From Rheinheimera riviphila (GTDB lineage: Bacteria > Pseudomonadota > Gammaproteobacteria > Enterobacterales > Alteromonadaceae): 64,000 nucleotides of DNA. Each line of letters opens with the position of its first letter. The first letter of the stretch is position 1. The notes beneath the pieces are model-generated. The model saw only the letters and a program-made list of their open reading frames with translations, searched no databases and was not told the origin of the DNA. The stretch lies in the NCBI RefSeq assembly GCF_004005945.1, contig NZ_SACS01000006.1, positions 124,001-188,000 on the forward strand, written 5' to 3'. This document shows positions 28,089 through 36,536 of the stretch, one piece after another. The position numbers and the translations under genes were made by a program.

Positions 28089-28694
28089 TCAGAAAGCCCG
28101 GCTGTAGCCAAGCGCGATAAAATCGAGGCCCGGATTCGGTTTTTTGAAACCGGCGTTGGAATAATGCAGATACCGTAAACTGATGGAGTCTTCGTGACTC
28201 AGCCGATAAATCAGCCCCAGGCGGTCTTCAAACTGATAGTGGGTACTGACGTTTTTGCCAGCGAAAGTGGTATCGTCGAGCAAGGACACGCCAATGCCAA
28301 ACTCAACCAGCAGCTCTTTCTCAAAGACTTTACCCAGCGAGAAGGTCAGTACCGGCGACACGGCTAGCACCAGATTCTGGTCGGTGTCGTTTTCAGGACC
28401 AAAGCGCCAGAAGTTGGCGCTCATTTCAAAACTTACCGTGCCCGCGAATCCATGATCCTGCAGATACTGAGTAAAAAATGCTGACTCACGCTGCACCGCA
28501 ACTTTCAGCCCTTGCACATCACCTTCGCCCTGTACATAAGCGACATGCAGCTGATGACGGGGTTGCGTGGCCATGCTGTCCTGCGGCGCAGCGAGCAGCG
28601 GTTGCTGCACCCCGGCAAGCAACACGATGGCGAGCAGGTATTGCTGCAAAGGTTTGCGCGAAAGCCATGAGTTGGGAGGCGTAAAAACCGGCAT
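28089..28694 (-). CDS. PagL-type lipid A 3-O-deacylase / acyloxyacyl hydrolase
   Basis: This 201-residue outer-membrane protein has a signal peptide ending near QQPLLAAPQ. The C-terminal half is a small beta-barrel with the PagL hallmark RYLHYSNAGFKKPNPG, which contains the catalytic His and Ser and the conserved Asn residues. PagL enzymes remove the 3-linked acyl chain from lipid A and so remodel the outer leaflet. The ATG at 28694 has GGAG 7 bases upstream. It is divergent from an AraC-type regulator, which may control it, and lies in a probable operon with the small secreted protein. Confidence 0.83.
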   Translation of the reverse strand: MPVFTPPNSWLSRKPLQQYLLAIVLLAGVQQPLLAAPQDSMATQPRHQLHVAYVQGEGDVQGLKVAVQRESAFFTQYLQDHGFAGTVSFEMSANFWRFGPENDTDQNLVLAVSPVLTFSLGKVFEKELLVEFGIGVSLLDDTTFAGKNVSTHYQFEDRLGLIYRLSHEDSISLRYLHYSNAGFKKPNPGLDFIALGYSRAF

Positions 28695-28807
28695 TTTATA
28701 CTCCAATTGATTGCAATGATGCGTTGGAGTGCTATTATCTGGAACTAATGGCAACATTTAGTGCCAAAATTATTGCAGAGCGTGCCAAATTTCCAAGAGG
28801 AGGAGCG

Positions 28808-29701
28808 ATGAACGGGGTACTAGACAAAACCTCAGGGTGCTCGATTGAACCGTCGTCAACGCAGCCGCATGTCGACCGACTCACGCCGCTGCTAGCGCAT
28901 TTTTCGCCCAAAGCAGCCCTGCATTTTCATGGCAAAAGTTGCGATCAATCCTCGTTTTGCCCAAAAGGCGACCAATCTTATTTGCATCTGGTCGAAAGTG
29001 GCAGCGGCAGTATCTTGCTGGATCAACAAGAGATAGCTATTGTCGAACCTTGTTTAATTTATATCCCAAGAGGCGATGCCCATAGCTTTAAGAGTGTTGA
29101 GCCCGACAGTCTGCAGCTGTATTGCGCGACGATCGATGCCGGACAGGTCGCTGGCAATCCTATTCTGACGGCATTACCAGCCATTAAAGTCATTCCGCTT
29201 TCTGCCTGTAGCTCGTTACGCGAACTGATCCAAATGATCTGGCGCGAGAACACCGCCATGTACTGTGGCCGGGAAGCAGCGGTCAACCGCCTAACCGAAT
29301 ACCTGCTTATTTTATTGCTGCGGCATATTCTAAGTGACAATCCACCACAATCCGGGCTGATGGCTGGTTTGGCCGATCGCAAGTTAGCGCTGGTGTTTAA
29401 CGCCTTGCACAAACAGCCACAACTGGACTGGGATTTAGAACAAATGGCGCAAGAAGCCGGCATGTCCCGCGCCAGATTCGCCGAACATTTCCGGAAAGTG
29501 GTGGGTTGCACCCCCAACGATTATCTGACCCAGTGGCGACTCACCCTCGCCCGCAAGCAGCTACTGGCCGGCGATTCGCTGAAACAAGTAGCGCCAGCAG
29601 TCGGCTACCAAAGCGTCGCAGCCTTTCACCGGGTCTTTCGCAGCCGGTTTGGCCAAACCCCAAAAGAGTGGTTGCATGGTATGAGTTCGCATGCGGCTTG
29701 A
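28808..29701 (+). CDS. AraC-family transcriptional regulator with cupin domain
   Basis: This 297-residue regulator has an N-terminal cupin-like domain (about 40-175) with the pattern HLVESGSGSILLD, IPRGDAHSF. The C-terminal AraC/XylS double helix-turn-helix (about 195-290) has LEQMAQEAGMSRARFAEHFRKVVG and VAPAVGYQSVAAFHRVFRSRFGQTPKEW. The ATG at 28808 is chosen for its GGAGGAG ribosome-binding site; the frame is open from 28724. It is divergent from the PagL-type operon, with about 110 bases between them, and probably regulates that operon or itself. Confidence 0.88.
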   Translation: MNGVLDKTSGCSIEPSSTQPHVDRLTPLLAHFSPKAALHFHGKSCDQSSFCPKGDQSYLHLVESGSGSILLDQQEIAIVEPCLIYIPRGDAHSFKSVEPDSLQLYCATIDAGQVAGNPILTALPAIKVIPLSACSSLRELIQMIWRENTAMYCGREAAVNRLTEYLLILLLRHILSDNPPQSGLMAGLADRKLALVFNALHKQPQLDWDLEQMAQEAGMSRARFAEHFRKVVGCTPNDYLTQWRLTLARKQLLAGDSLKQVAPAVGYQSVAAFHRVFRSRFGQTPKEWLHGMSSHAA

Positions 29702-29786
29702 TGCGGCTAGGCACTCATGATCCAGAGCTCAGGTTCACTGGTGTTCAGCAATTTTATTTCCGTTGTGGCATTTTGCTTTAACCAAA

Positions 29787-29812
29787 AAAAAACCTGAAAT
29801 CAGAGGTTTTTT
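29787..29812. terminator. Bidirectional hairpin terminator
   Basis: AAAAAACCT (29787-29795) pairs with AGGTTTTTT (29804-29812) around an 8-nt loop. The A-run and T-run make it usable in both directions. It ends the AraC-type regulator transcript. Confidence 0.75.
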
Positions 29813-29882
29813 ATCGTGAACTAAGACTAAAAAACGTACTCATTAGAAGGGAAGTACTAACCTTTCCGAAGAATATAACGTT

Positions 29883-29986
29883 AAAACCACCGTCAACATT
29901 GGGTTTCTTTGTGGTTTTTCGGCATAAACTACAACAAAAAAACCTCTCAACTATATTGGTTGTTTAACCTTAGTTAAGAGGTTTTT
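29883..29986. terminator. Two further terminator-like hairpins
   Basis: AAAACCAC (29883-29890) pairs with GTGGTTTT (29911-29918). A longer one pairs AAAAACCTCT (29938-29947) with AGAGGTTTTT (29977-29986), extended by CAACT/AGTTA with one mismatch. The second is placed to end the minus-strand gene at 30030-30635. With the hairpin at 29787 this gives three terminator-like structures in 200 bases; I see no gene in 29702-30029. Confidence 0.6.
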
Positions 29987-30029
29987 CAATTAACCCTGAG
30001 TATCCTTATTAGTTATCAAGACGGTATTT

Positions 30030-30635
30030 TTACCATGTAATAACTGCCTTAAAATTTGTTAACCGAGTGTTTTTAGTGAAGCACTTATCTCTTGCAATAA
30101 ACTCATTGCAATCAGCGGTAATTGCGGGATTGGTCACTCGCGCCATTAGCTCCAGATCTACTTCACTTAAGAGTCTCCCTGCGGGGGAAGTATAAACGTT
30201 GCTTCCAGTCAGCGGAATGCCTGATCCACTACGAATACCACCGCCCCGCTTCATTGGGTATTCAAATTGGTTTTGTGATGCCAATGATCCCAAAAAACCC
30301 ACCATTATTTGATAGTCGGCAACGAGTACCGCTTGATGAAATGTATAACTGAAACTAACTGACTTTATTGTTGCGTTAGATGGTGCGCTTTGATGCGTAA
30401 TACAATTCTTTAAGGAGACTCTGGGTTTGGGTTGGCTACTGGTCCACTGATTAGGATAATATGCATCTGTATAGGGTATGCTTACATTGTATGTAACCCT
30501 ACCGCCAGGCCCGTAGTCACTAGGCACAAAATTTCCATCCTCTCTCACAAGATTTATAGTGCAGGTACCGGCTAAAGCAGATGTAGAAACAAATGTTGTG
30601 AAGACTAACGGGAGCAAAGCGTATATTTTCTTCAT
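30030..30635 (-). CDS. Secreted protein of unknown function
   Basis: This 201-residue exported protein has a signal peptide cut near SALAGTC. The mature part has five Cys, including LKNCITHQ, ADCNEF and RDKCFTK, so disulphides are likely. It is predicted to be beta-rich. I do not recognise a family. Base composition is clearly more AT-rich than in the flanking regions, and codon choice differs, which suggests acquisition. It has its own terminators downstream and no operon partner. Confidence 0.65.
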   Translation of the reverse strand: MKKIYALLPLVFTTFVSTSALAGTCTINLVREDGNFVPSDYGPGGRVTYNVSIPYTDAYYPNQWTSSQPKPRVSLKNCITHQSAPSNATIKSVSFSYTFHQAVLVADYQIMVGFLGSLASQNQFEYPMKRGGGIRSGSGIPLTGSNVYTSPAGRLLSEVDLELMARVTNPAITADCNEFIARDKCFTKNTRLTNFKAVITW

Positions 30636-31504
30636 TATTAATAATCCATTGTTAATAAAGTGATAAATTGGCAGGGTGCAAAAATCATAAATAGGGTTAT
30701 GTATGATTTTTCAATTACAATAATGAGTTACTAAAATGTAACATAGAGTGCTCCCTGCAAGAGGAATAAAAGCACAGGTTAAATTTAGTGTCAACAGAAA
30801 GTGATGGGTTTGTAAGCACTCTCCTTAGGCTCAGTCATCGACAGAAAAAATCAGGGCAATCGCATGAACGCTCGTTTTTTATCCAAGCCTAAGCTATCTC
30901 CGCAGCACGCTCATCGTTTTACCGCACCACAGCCACTTGTAGTGACGGTAAGCTGGCCGTTTTGTAACGGGCTTGAATGAGAGGTACAAACTGACGCCAT
31001 GCGTCTTTTTGTGAAAGGATTAAGGCGTGACAAGAGACAAAATTCGGCGTTCATAGTTTGAACGTTTATGGCAGATCTCCGCGGTTAGGTTTAGTTTTAG
31101 CGAAAGATCAGGAGCTGCAATGAGTGTTTTGTTACAGCATAAGCATTTGTTTTACTAAAAAATTTTGGGGTATCTCTCAGTAGCCGTGTAAGGTTAATGA
31201 TTAATTGCTTGGTTTTTCTTAACTTGAATTGGAGTATGAGTTACGATGTATTAATGGCTCGTTTTTGATCTCTTTTGGTTATACAAGTGACGTGAATGTT
31301 TAAAACATGGTGCATAGCCATTCGTAAGTCAGGGCAAGATCACGAACGTTTTTTAAACGAATTCCAACGGATATTTGCATGTTTTGTGAACCGTGCAGGA
31401 GCATTTAGCTTTGTCTTTTACGTTAGCGAGTCTGTTTTTAAATAATGTGGATAAAAACAAACACTTACGTTTTCACCCTGATTCGTAAATAAGGATAGTA
31501 ACAG
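30636..31504. other. AT-rich intergenic region of about 870 bases
   Basis: No convincing long gene is visible here. A 38-codon frame (30864-30980, plus strand) has AGGG 7 bases upstream but no recognisable product. A 16-codon frame begins with ATG after AGGAGCTGCA near 31121. Two related segments, TCAGGGCAATCGCATGAACG (from 30851) and TCAGGGCAAGATCACGAACG (from 31331), are each followed by a T-run, so a diverged repeat or two related small transcripts are possible. The last 60 bases should hold the promoter of the gene at 31505. Confidence 0.4.
30864..30980 (+). CDS. Possible 38-residue small ORF
   Basis: The frame starts MNARFLSKPK and ends at TGA 30978-30980. AGGG sits 7 bases before the ATG. 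It lies alone in an otherwise empty AT-rich stretch. There is no signal peptide or membrane segment, and no family is recognised. It could equally be a chance frame or the residue of a decayed gene. Confidence 0.2.
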   Translation: MNARFLSKPKLSPQHAHRFTAPQPLVVTVSWPFCNGLE

Positions 31505-32371
31505 ATGATAAAAACAGCTTATGCAGCAACTCTTGCAGCACTTCTTACTTTTACCGCCCCAGCTACGGCACAATTCACTTATAATCCAAAATCAAGTGAT
31601 GATGTTGGTTTATATCTGGGTACTCAAATTTGGCAAAGTGAACCAAGTGGTATTTTTGGTGAAGAAAATACGCTCATTGATTTTAATTTAAATAAAAAAC
31701 AGCAAATTAAATACTTTATTGACGTTAAACACCCTATTTCTTTTCTCCCTAACGCACGTATTTCAAATACCACACTTGATACCTCAGGTAAAACTACTTT
31801 AACGCAAAAGTTTTATTTCGACGATAAGACCTTTCCTATTGGTGGTAACGTTGATACCAGTTTTAACGTTCGTTATGTCGATTACACCTTCTATTATGAA
31901 TTGTTTGATAACGAGGAATTTTCATTTGAGTTGGGTGTAACCGCTAGAGATTTGAATGGTGATGTCACTGTGACTGGGGTAACAAAAAGTTCTGATGAAA
32001 ATTGTCATGATCCTGATATTAATCCTATCCCTCCTCATAATTATCCTTGTCCAAATACAGGAAATACTACAATTTCTAGTGGCAAGATAAAAACAGACGA
32101 AATTAACCCTTTGTTGTATGTTGCCACCAACATTAGCTTGCCGTTAAATCATTTAAGTGTATTTGCTAAAGCTGATTTTTTATTACTAAGTGACCATACA
32201 CTTTCAGACTATCAAGTTGGCTTAAGTTACGATCTGATGAGGATTAAAATGATGGATTTTAATGTGAACTTTGGCTATCGCGTCGTGAAAATGGAATTCG
32301 AAAATTTAAACAGTTTATATACCGATCTTGAATTTAAAGGTGCTTTTGTTGGCATGATTGCACGCTTTTAA
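31505..32371 (+). CDS. TIGR04219-like outer-membrane beta-barrel protein
   Basis: This 288-residue protein has a signal peptide cut near APATAQF. It then forms alternating strands typical of a small outer-membrane barrel and ends KGAFVGMIARF with a terminal Phe. The openings VGLYLGTQIWQSEPSG and the overall pattern fit the TIGR04219 family of Shewanella/Vibrio-type outer-membrane proteins, whose function is unknown. The gene is AT-rich compared with the core genes in the window. It appears monocistronic, with an inverted repeat downstream. Confidence 0.7.
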   Translation: MIKTAYAATLAALLTFTAPATAQFTYNPKSSDDVGLYLGTQIWQSEPSGIFGEENTLIDFNLNKKQQIKYFIDVKHPISFLPNARISNTTLDTSGKTTLTQKFYFDDKTFPIGGNVDTSFNVRYVDYTFYYELFDNEEFSFELGVTARDLNGDVTVTGVTKSSDENCHDPDINPIPPHNYPCPNTGNTTISSGKIKTDEINPLLYVATNISLPLNHLSVFAKADFLLLSDHTLSDYQVGLSYDLMRIKMMDFNVNFGYRVVKMEFENLNSLYTDLEFKGAFVGMIARF

Positions 32372-32374
32372 AAC

Positions 32375-32413
32375 GGATGGTTCCAAATAATTCAAACATA
32401 TAGGGAGCCATCC
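32375..32413 (+). terminator. Hairpin after the outer-membrane barrel gene
   Basis: GGATGGTTCC (32375-32384) pairs with GGAGCCATCC (32404-32413), 10 pairs with one G-T. There is no strong T-run, so it is a weak terminator or an mRNA 3' stabiliser. A second short stem, AAGCCC/GGGCTT, lies near 32560-32580 and may end the minus-strand ssb transcript. Confidence 0.45.
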
Positions 32414-32619
32414 CCTCTGATAATTTCAGGCCACCCATCAATTTATCGACAAACATTTACATTAATATTTTTGCAACCGAACTTAAAGCTTCACGTTTTT
32501 GATGTCAGGATGATTTCATGCCAAAGCCACTACGATTTTTTTCAAGCTCATAAACGAACAAGCCCCACAGATGTAGGGCTTCAGAGGATTTTAATTTACA
32601 GTTTTTAAATATATGGTGG

Positions 32620-33267
32620 CTAGAACGGAATATCGTCATCAAAATCAATTGACGGTTCCATTGGTGCGCGGTTTTGTTGACCAAAACCACCTTGCGCTGG
32701 CTGGTTAAAACCTTGCTGCGCTGGTGCCTGATTGTAGGCTGGCTGAGCTGGTTGTTGGTTGTAAGCCGGTTGAGGCGGAGCCTGGTTATAGACTGGTTGC
32801 GCTGGCTGTTGGTTGTAAGCCTGTGGCGCCGGAGCCTGGTTATAAGTCGGTTGTGGTGGTGCTTGATTGTAAGCCTGCGGTGCGGCTGGCTGGTTGTAGC
32901 TTTGCTGTGGCGCTTGTTGTGGACGAGCCTGACCTTGCATCGCACCAGGTTGTGGTGAGAACACAGCACCTAAACGGGCATCGAGGATTTCAATCGACAG
33001 GTTTAAACCGTTTGCGCCCTGGAATTGACGGATACGCTGCTTGTCACCAGAAACTTCGATAATGGCACCTTCAACCAGCGCTTGCTGATAAAACTGAATT
33101 TGCGCCGGCGCTTTGGCAAACACCACGGCTTCATAGTTACACCATTGTTCGGTTTTACTTTCGCGGTCGTAGTACTTCACACCTAAACGCAAACCAAAAC
33201 CAGTGGACTCGCCTGCCTGAAATTGTGATGCGGCTTTGTTTAATTTGCCGGTTACCGTTGTTGCCAT
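32620..33267 (-). CDS. ssb: Single-stranded DNA-binding protein, divergent type
   Basis: This 215-residue SSB has an OB-fold at about 1-110, which starts MATTVTGKLNKAASQFQ and differs clearly from the E. coli-type opening that begins MASRGVNK. The linker (about 110-200) is Gln/Pro-rich with many YNQ or YNQAP/YNQQP repeats. The C-terminal tip DFDDDIPF is the conserved acidic peptide that recruits repair and replication proteins. The protein should coat single-stranded DNA and recruit partners through this tip. Its place, next to an MFS gene and near uvrA, is the location of ssb in Pseudomonas and related bacteria. A canonical SSB could exist elsewhere in the genome. Confidence 0.85.
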   Translation of the reverse strand: MATTVTGKLNKAASQFQAGESTGFGLRLGVKYYDRESKTEQWCNYEAVVFAKAPAQIQFYQQALVEGAIIEVSGDKQRIRQFQGANGLNLSIEILDARLGAVFSPQPGAMQGQARPQQAPQQSYNQPAAPQAYNQAPPQPTYNQAPAPQAYNQQPAQPVYNQAPPQPAYNQQPAQPAYNQAPAQQGFNQPAQGGFGQQNRAPMEPSIDFDDDIPF

Positions 33268-33551
33268 TGCTGCTCTACCTTGTTGTGAATTGAACTGAAA
33301 CTTGCTGCCGCTGTGCCTTCGTCGACGGGATGTGCCCGCTTGTTGTCGTCGCCGGTGGTTGCACCAGCGCGCAATCGCCAGCCGCAGCTGTTCAGTGTGT
33401 AAATTTTCCTGGGAACGTTAACCTGATGTAAATATGAGTCAGGAGCGAACCACCACATTGTATCTATGAAAGTTGAACTAACTGCAAAGTCGTTTCAACG
33501 ATATTACTTTGAATATCTTGCAAATATACCGAAACTACATGCCAAAAGGCG

Positions 33552-34934
33552 TTAGACATTCGCTGCCGGGACCACGCCGGTCGCCAGTAAATCCTGCGCC
33601 TGCTGCAGATTAAATGCGCCGTGGGCGACCTTTAAATAACAACGTTGTTCGGCCACCACCACCGTGGCTTCCTGCACACCGTCTAACTGACTGAGTAACT
33701 CTGCATAATGCCTGGCCGTCTGGTCATTGGGCACCATTACTGCAAAGGACAAGCGTTGCGCCCGTGCCGGCACTTGCATGGTTCTGGCAATAATCAGCCA
33801 TAGTAAACCAATTCCGGCAGCTACGGCAAATACCATTACCAGCCCATAATAACCGGCAATACTGCCACCAATCACGCCGCCGAGGAAAGCGCCGAAAAAC
33901 TGCGCACTGGCGTAAATACCCATGGCAGTGCCTTTTTGACCAGCCGGTGCAATACGTGAAACCAATGCTGGCATGCTGGCTTCTAAATAGTTAAAACCGA
34001 CAAAAAATAGCAACAAACCGGCGATGGTCCAGCTGAGCTGCTGGCCATTAATCATTAACAACAAACTTACAATCAGCAAGCCAATCGCGAATAAAAAGTA
34101 ACTTTTTTCTTGCTGACGGCGCATCGCCAGGATCATCAACGGCACCATCAATACAAAAGCTGCCACCAAAACCGGTAAATACACCTGCCAATGCTGTGGC
34201 GATTCAAGATGCAGATCAATCAGTTGCTGTGGCAGTACCACAAAAATGGCGGTCAGCAGTAAGTGCAAAATCAGCACACCGGCGTTGAGTTGCAATAATT
34301 GCCGATGTTTGAATAAATCAATTAAAAATCCCGGTTTGGCCAAAGCTTCGCTATCGCGCGCCTGGTTCACTGCTTTTGGCACTAAAAAGGTGACAATCAA
34401 CACCCCGGTCACCGCCAGCACAGCAGTAAACCAGAAAATGCCGGCAAGCCCTGCGGCTTCAGCAATCAAAGGGCCTGCGACCATGGCCACCGCAAACGAC
34501 AGACCGATGGTCATGCCGATCACGGCCATCACTTTGGGCCTTTGTTCTTCGCGGGTTAAATCAGCGGCCAGTGCCAGTACGGCGCCGGAAATGGCGCCCA
34601 TACCCTGCAGCACGCGGCCAAAAGTCACCATATAAACCGAATCGGCCAGTGCCGAAACCACCGAACCGACCGCAAACAACGTCAGGCCTAGTAACATCAC
34701 CTGGTGCCGGCCCCAACGGTCTGACAACCAGCCCATCGGAATTTGCAAAATCGCCTGCGTCAGACCATAAGCGCCAATCGCCAGACCAATCCATAACGGT
34801 GAAAAGCCAACCAAGTCTTTGCCATAAATGGCAAACACCGGGATCAGCATAAATAAACCTAACATCCGAAAAGCAAACACCAGCGCCAACGAGATGGCGG
34901 TGCGCCGTTCCAGAGCTGTTAAATGTTGCATCAA
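33552..34934 (-). CDS. MFS transporter of the uvrA-ssb neighbourhood
   Basis: This 460-residue transporter has twelve predicted helices and the MFS loop motif GWLSDRWGRHQVMLLG. The last about 70 residues, after the final helix, form a soluble extension (AVMVPNDQTARHYAELLSQLDGVQEATVV) that looks like a small ferredoxin-like fold. Homologues lie between uvrA and ssb in Pseudomonas-type genomes; the substrate is not established. It is co-oriented with ssb, with a 284-base gap that I found otherwise empty. Confidence 0.82.
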   Translation of the reverse strand: MMQHLTALERRTAISLALVFAFRMLGLFMLIPVFAIYGKDLVGFSPLWIGLAIGAYGLTQAILQIPMGWLSDRWGRHQVMLLGLTLFAVGSVVSALADSVYMVTFGRVLQGMGAISGAVLALAADLTREEQRPKVMAVIGMTIGLSFAVAMVAGPLIAEAAGLAGIFWFTAVLAVTGVLIVTFLVPKAVNQARDSEALAKPGFLIDLFKHRQLLQLNAGVLILHLLLTAIFVVLPQQLIDLHLESPQHWQVYLPVLVAAFVLMVPLMILAMRRQQEKSYFLFAIGLLIVSLLLMINGQQLSWTIAGLLLFFVGFNYLEASMPALVSRIAPAGQKGTAMGIYASAQFFGAFLGGVIGGSIAGYYGLVMVFAVAAGIGLLWLIIARTMQVPARAQRLSFAVMVPNDQTARHYAELLSQLDGVQEATVVVAEQRCYLKVAHGAFNLQQAQDLLATGVVPAANV

Positions 34935-35055
34935 TGATTCTCGAAATGAACACGCCGTTAGCTCTGGATATTAGCTTGAGACCCCAGAGTTCGGCCGACG
35001 ACAAAGGGCGGCATTGTAGCACAGCAGTTTCGCCGCAGGTATGTTGCCCGTCGAT

Positions 35056-36180
35056 TCACTCCGAAGCGATTTCAATCCGGCAACGCCCCAAATCCTTAGC
35101 CCGGTACAAAGCCTGGTCGGCGCGTTTCAGCTGGCTGGCGAAGTCGTAATCCGGGCCAAAATTGGCGATGCCGATACTGATCGACAGCTTTTGCGCACTT
35201 TGTGCCAGCACGGCCAGTTGCAAGGCGTTGACTGCAGCTAATAACCGCTCTGCCACCAATTTCGCCTGTTCGGTTGAGGTTTGTGGCAAAAACAGTAAAA
35301 ACTCTTCCCCACCAAAGCGCGCCAATACATCACTTTCGCGCAGTTGCAGCGCTAAGGCATCGGCCACTTCGACCAACACCAAATCACCGACATCATGGCC
35401 ATGTGCATCGTTAATTTTTTTGAAGAAATCTAAGTCGATCATCAACAGCGCGGCATGCTGTTGTTTACGCTGTAAATACGACAAACAAGCGCGGATAGAT
35501 TCCAGCATGCCACGCCGATTCAGCAAGCCGGTGAGCGGGTCGTGCAGCGCCTCACCTTTTAGTTTTAATTCGGTTTCTTCCATATAACTGGTAATGGCAA
35601 AAATGCCGTAAGCCACCATCACGCCGGGCCAAATCACTTGTGTTACCAACAAGCTGGAGAACAGCCATTCTGGTGCAAATAGCAACAACACCGAGCGACT
35701 GCCGCAGACCAGCAACCACACCAGCATCGCGCCAACGTAGAGTTGATCGGAAAAAGTCCGTGGCTGTTTTTTAAACCAGAATAACCAGCAGACTGGAGCG
35801 ATGGCTAAGGTACTAAACAGTGTTTGGCCATGTAAAACATAAGCTTGCATGCCTTGAATGGCAAAATAGCTGTAATAACCGGCATGGAGCAGCATACCGC
35901 AGATGATCAATGGCCACTTTACCGTTGAGCCTGCGCGGCGCATTGCAAAGGCCAATACCAGCCAGACGTTGATACAAGAGGTCACACAGGATAAAAACAG
36001 CGTCAGCGGTTGATCTTGCCAGACATAAAATAACCAGCTGAGGGAATCAAAAAAGAATAATAACTGTAGCAATAACAAGCTTTGCCGGTGTTGGACCTGC
36101 AAATGAATACGAAAACTGGCGAGGAAAAAAACCACACCAATTTGGGACATCCCTAAACTATAAATTTGTTCTGCAGTCAT
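35056..36180 (-). CDS. Membrane-bound diguanylate cyclase
   Basis: This 374-residue protein has six or seven transmembrane helices in its first about 200 residues. The C-terminal GGDEF domain has DPLTGLLNRRG and the active-site motif GGEEF (290-294), so it should make cyclic di-GMP. RESD lies five residues before GGEEF and is a complete RxxD inhibitory site, pointing to product inhibition. It sits between the MFS gene and uvrA, where the Pseudomonas-type neighbourhood has none. The gene is divergent from uvrA with a 356-base gap. Confidence 0.9.
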   Translation of the reverse strand: MTAEQIYSLGMSQIGVVFFLASFRIHLQVQHRQSLLLLQLLFFFDSLSWLFYVWQDQPLTLFLSCVTSCINVWLVLAFAMRRAGSTVKWPLIICGMLLHAGYYSYFAIQGMQAYVLHGQTLFSTLAIAPVCWLFWFKKQPRTFSDQLYVGAMLVWLLVCGSRSVLLLFAPEWLFSSLLVTQVIWPGVMVAYGIFAITSYMEETELKLKGEALHDPLTGLLNRRGMLESIRACLSYLQRKQQHAALLMIDLDFFKKINDAHGHDVGDLVLVEVADALALQLRESDVLARFGGEEFLLFLPQTSTEQAKLVAERLLAAVNALQLAVLAQSAQKLSISIGIANFGPDYDFASQLKRADQALYRAKDLGRCRIEIASE

Positions 36181-36536
36181 CAGGGCCGGACAGAAAATCG
36201 GCGGATAAACTCAGATTAGTCCTGTGCCGTCATGAACGCAACCAAAGGTAGTACCCTATGCGACGTCCGGTTCGTCATTGAAATCGGTCCAGATTTTGAT
36301 GAAGGTAGCTGATGATGGTAGCAACGCAAACTCCACCTTGCCAAATTGCATGTGTTTATATACAGTGTTTGTAAGTGGTGCTGATGCACGGCGTTTGGTA
36401 AATAAACCGCCTCCACCACTGATCTGACCGCGCGCTGCTGTCATACTGGCTGTTCGCACTTTTAACTCATTCAATCGAAACGGCACCAGCCGCCTGTTGT
36501 TCCGTCAGCCTGCCCAGTCAGGCCATAGAGACTGTT
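36181..36536. promoter_or_regulatory. Divergent promoter region between the diguanylate cyclase gene and uvrA
   Basis: This 356-base gap has no supported gene. It holds the promoters for the minus-strand cyclase gene and for uvrA. The one distinctive site is a LexA-box-like sequence at 36350-36365; no terminator is seen. Confidence 0.5.
36350..36365. promoter_or_regulatory. LexA (SOS) box-like site upstream of uvrA
   Basis: ATGTGTTTATATACAG compares with the E. coli LexA consensus CTGT(N8)ACAG: the right half is perfect and the left half has one change (C to A). The AT-rich core TTTATATA also fits. It lies 171 bases before the uvrA start. uvrA is a classical LexA target in E. coli, so SOS control is plausible. 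Confidence 0.45.
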
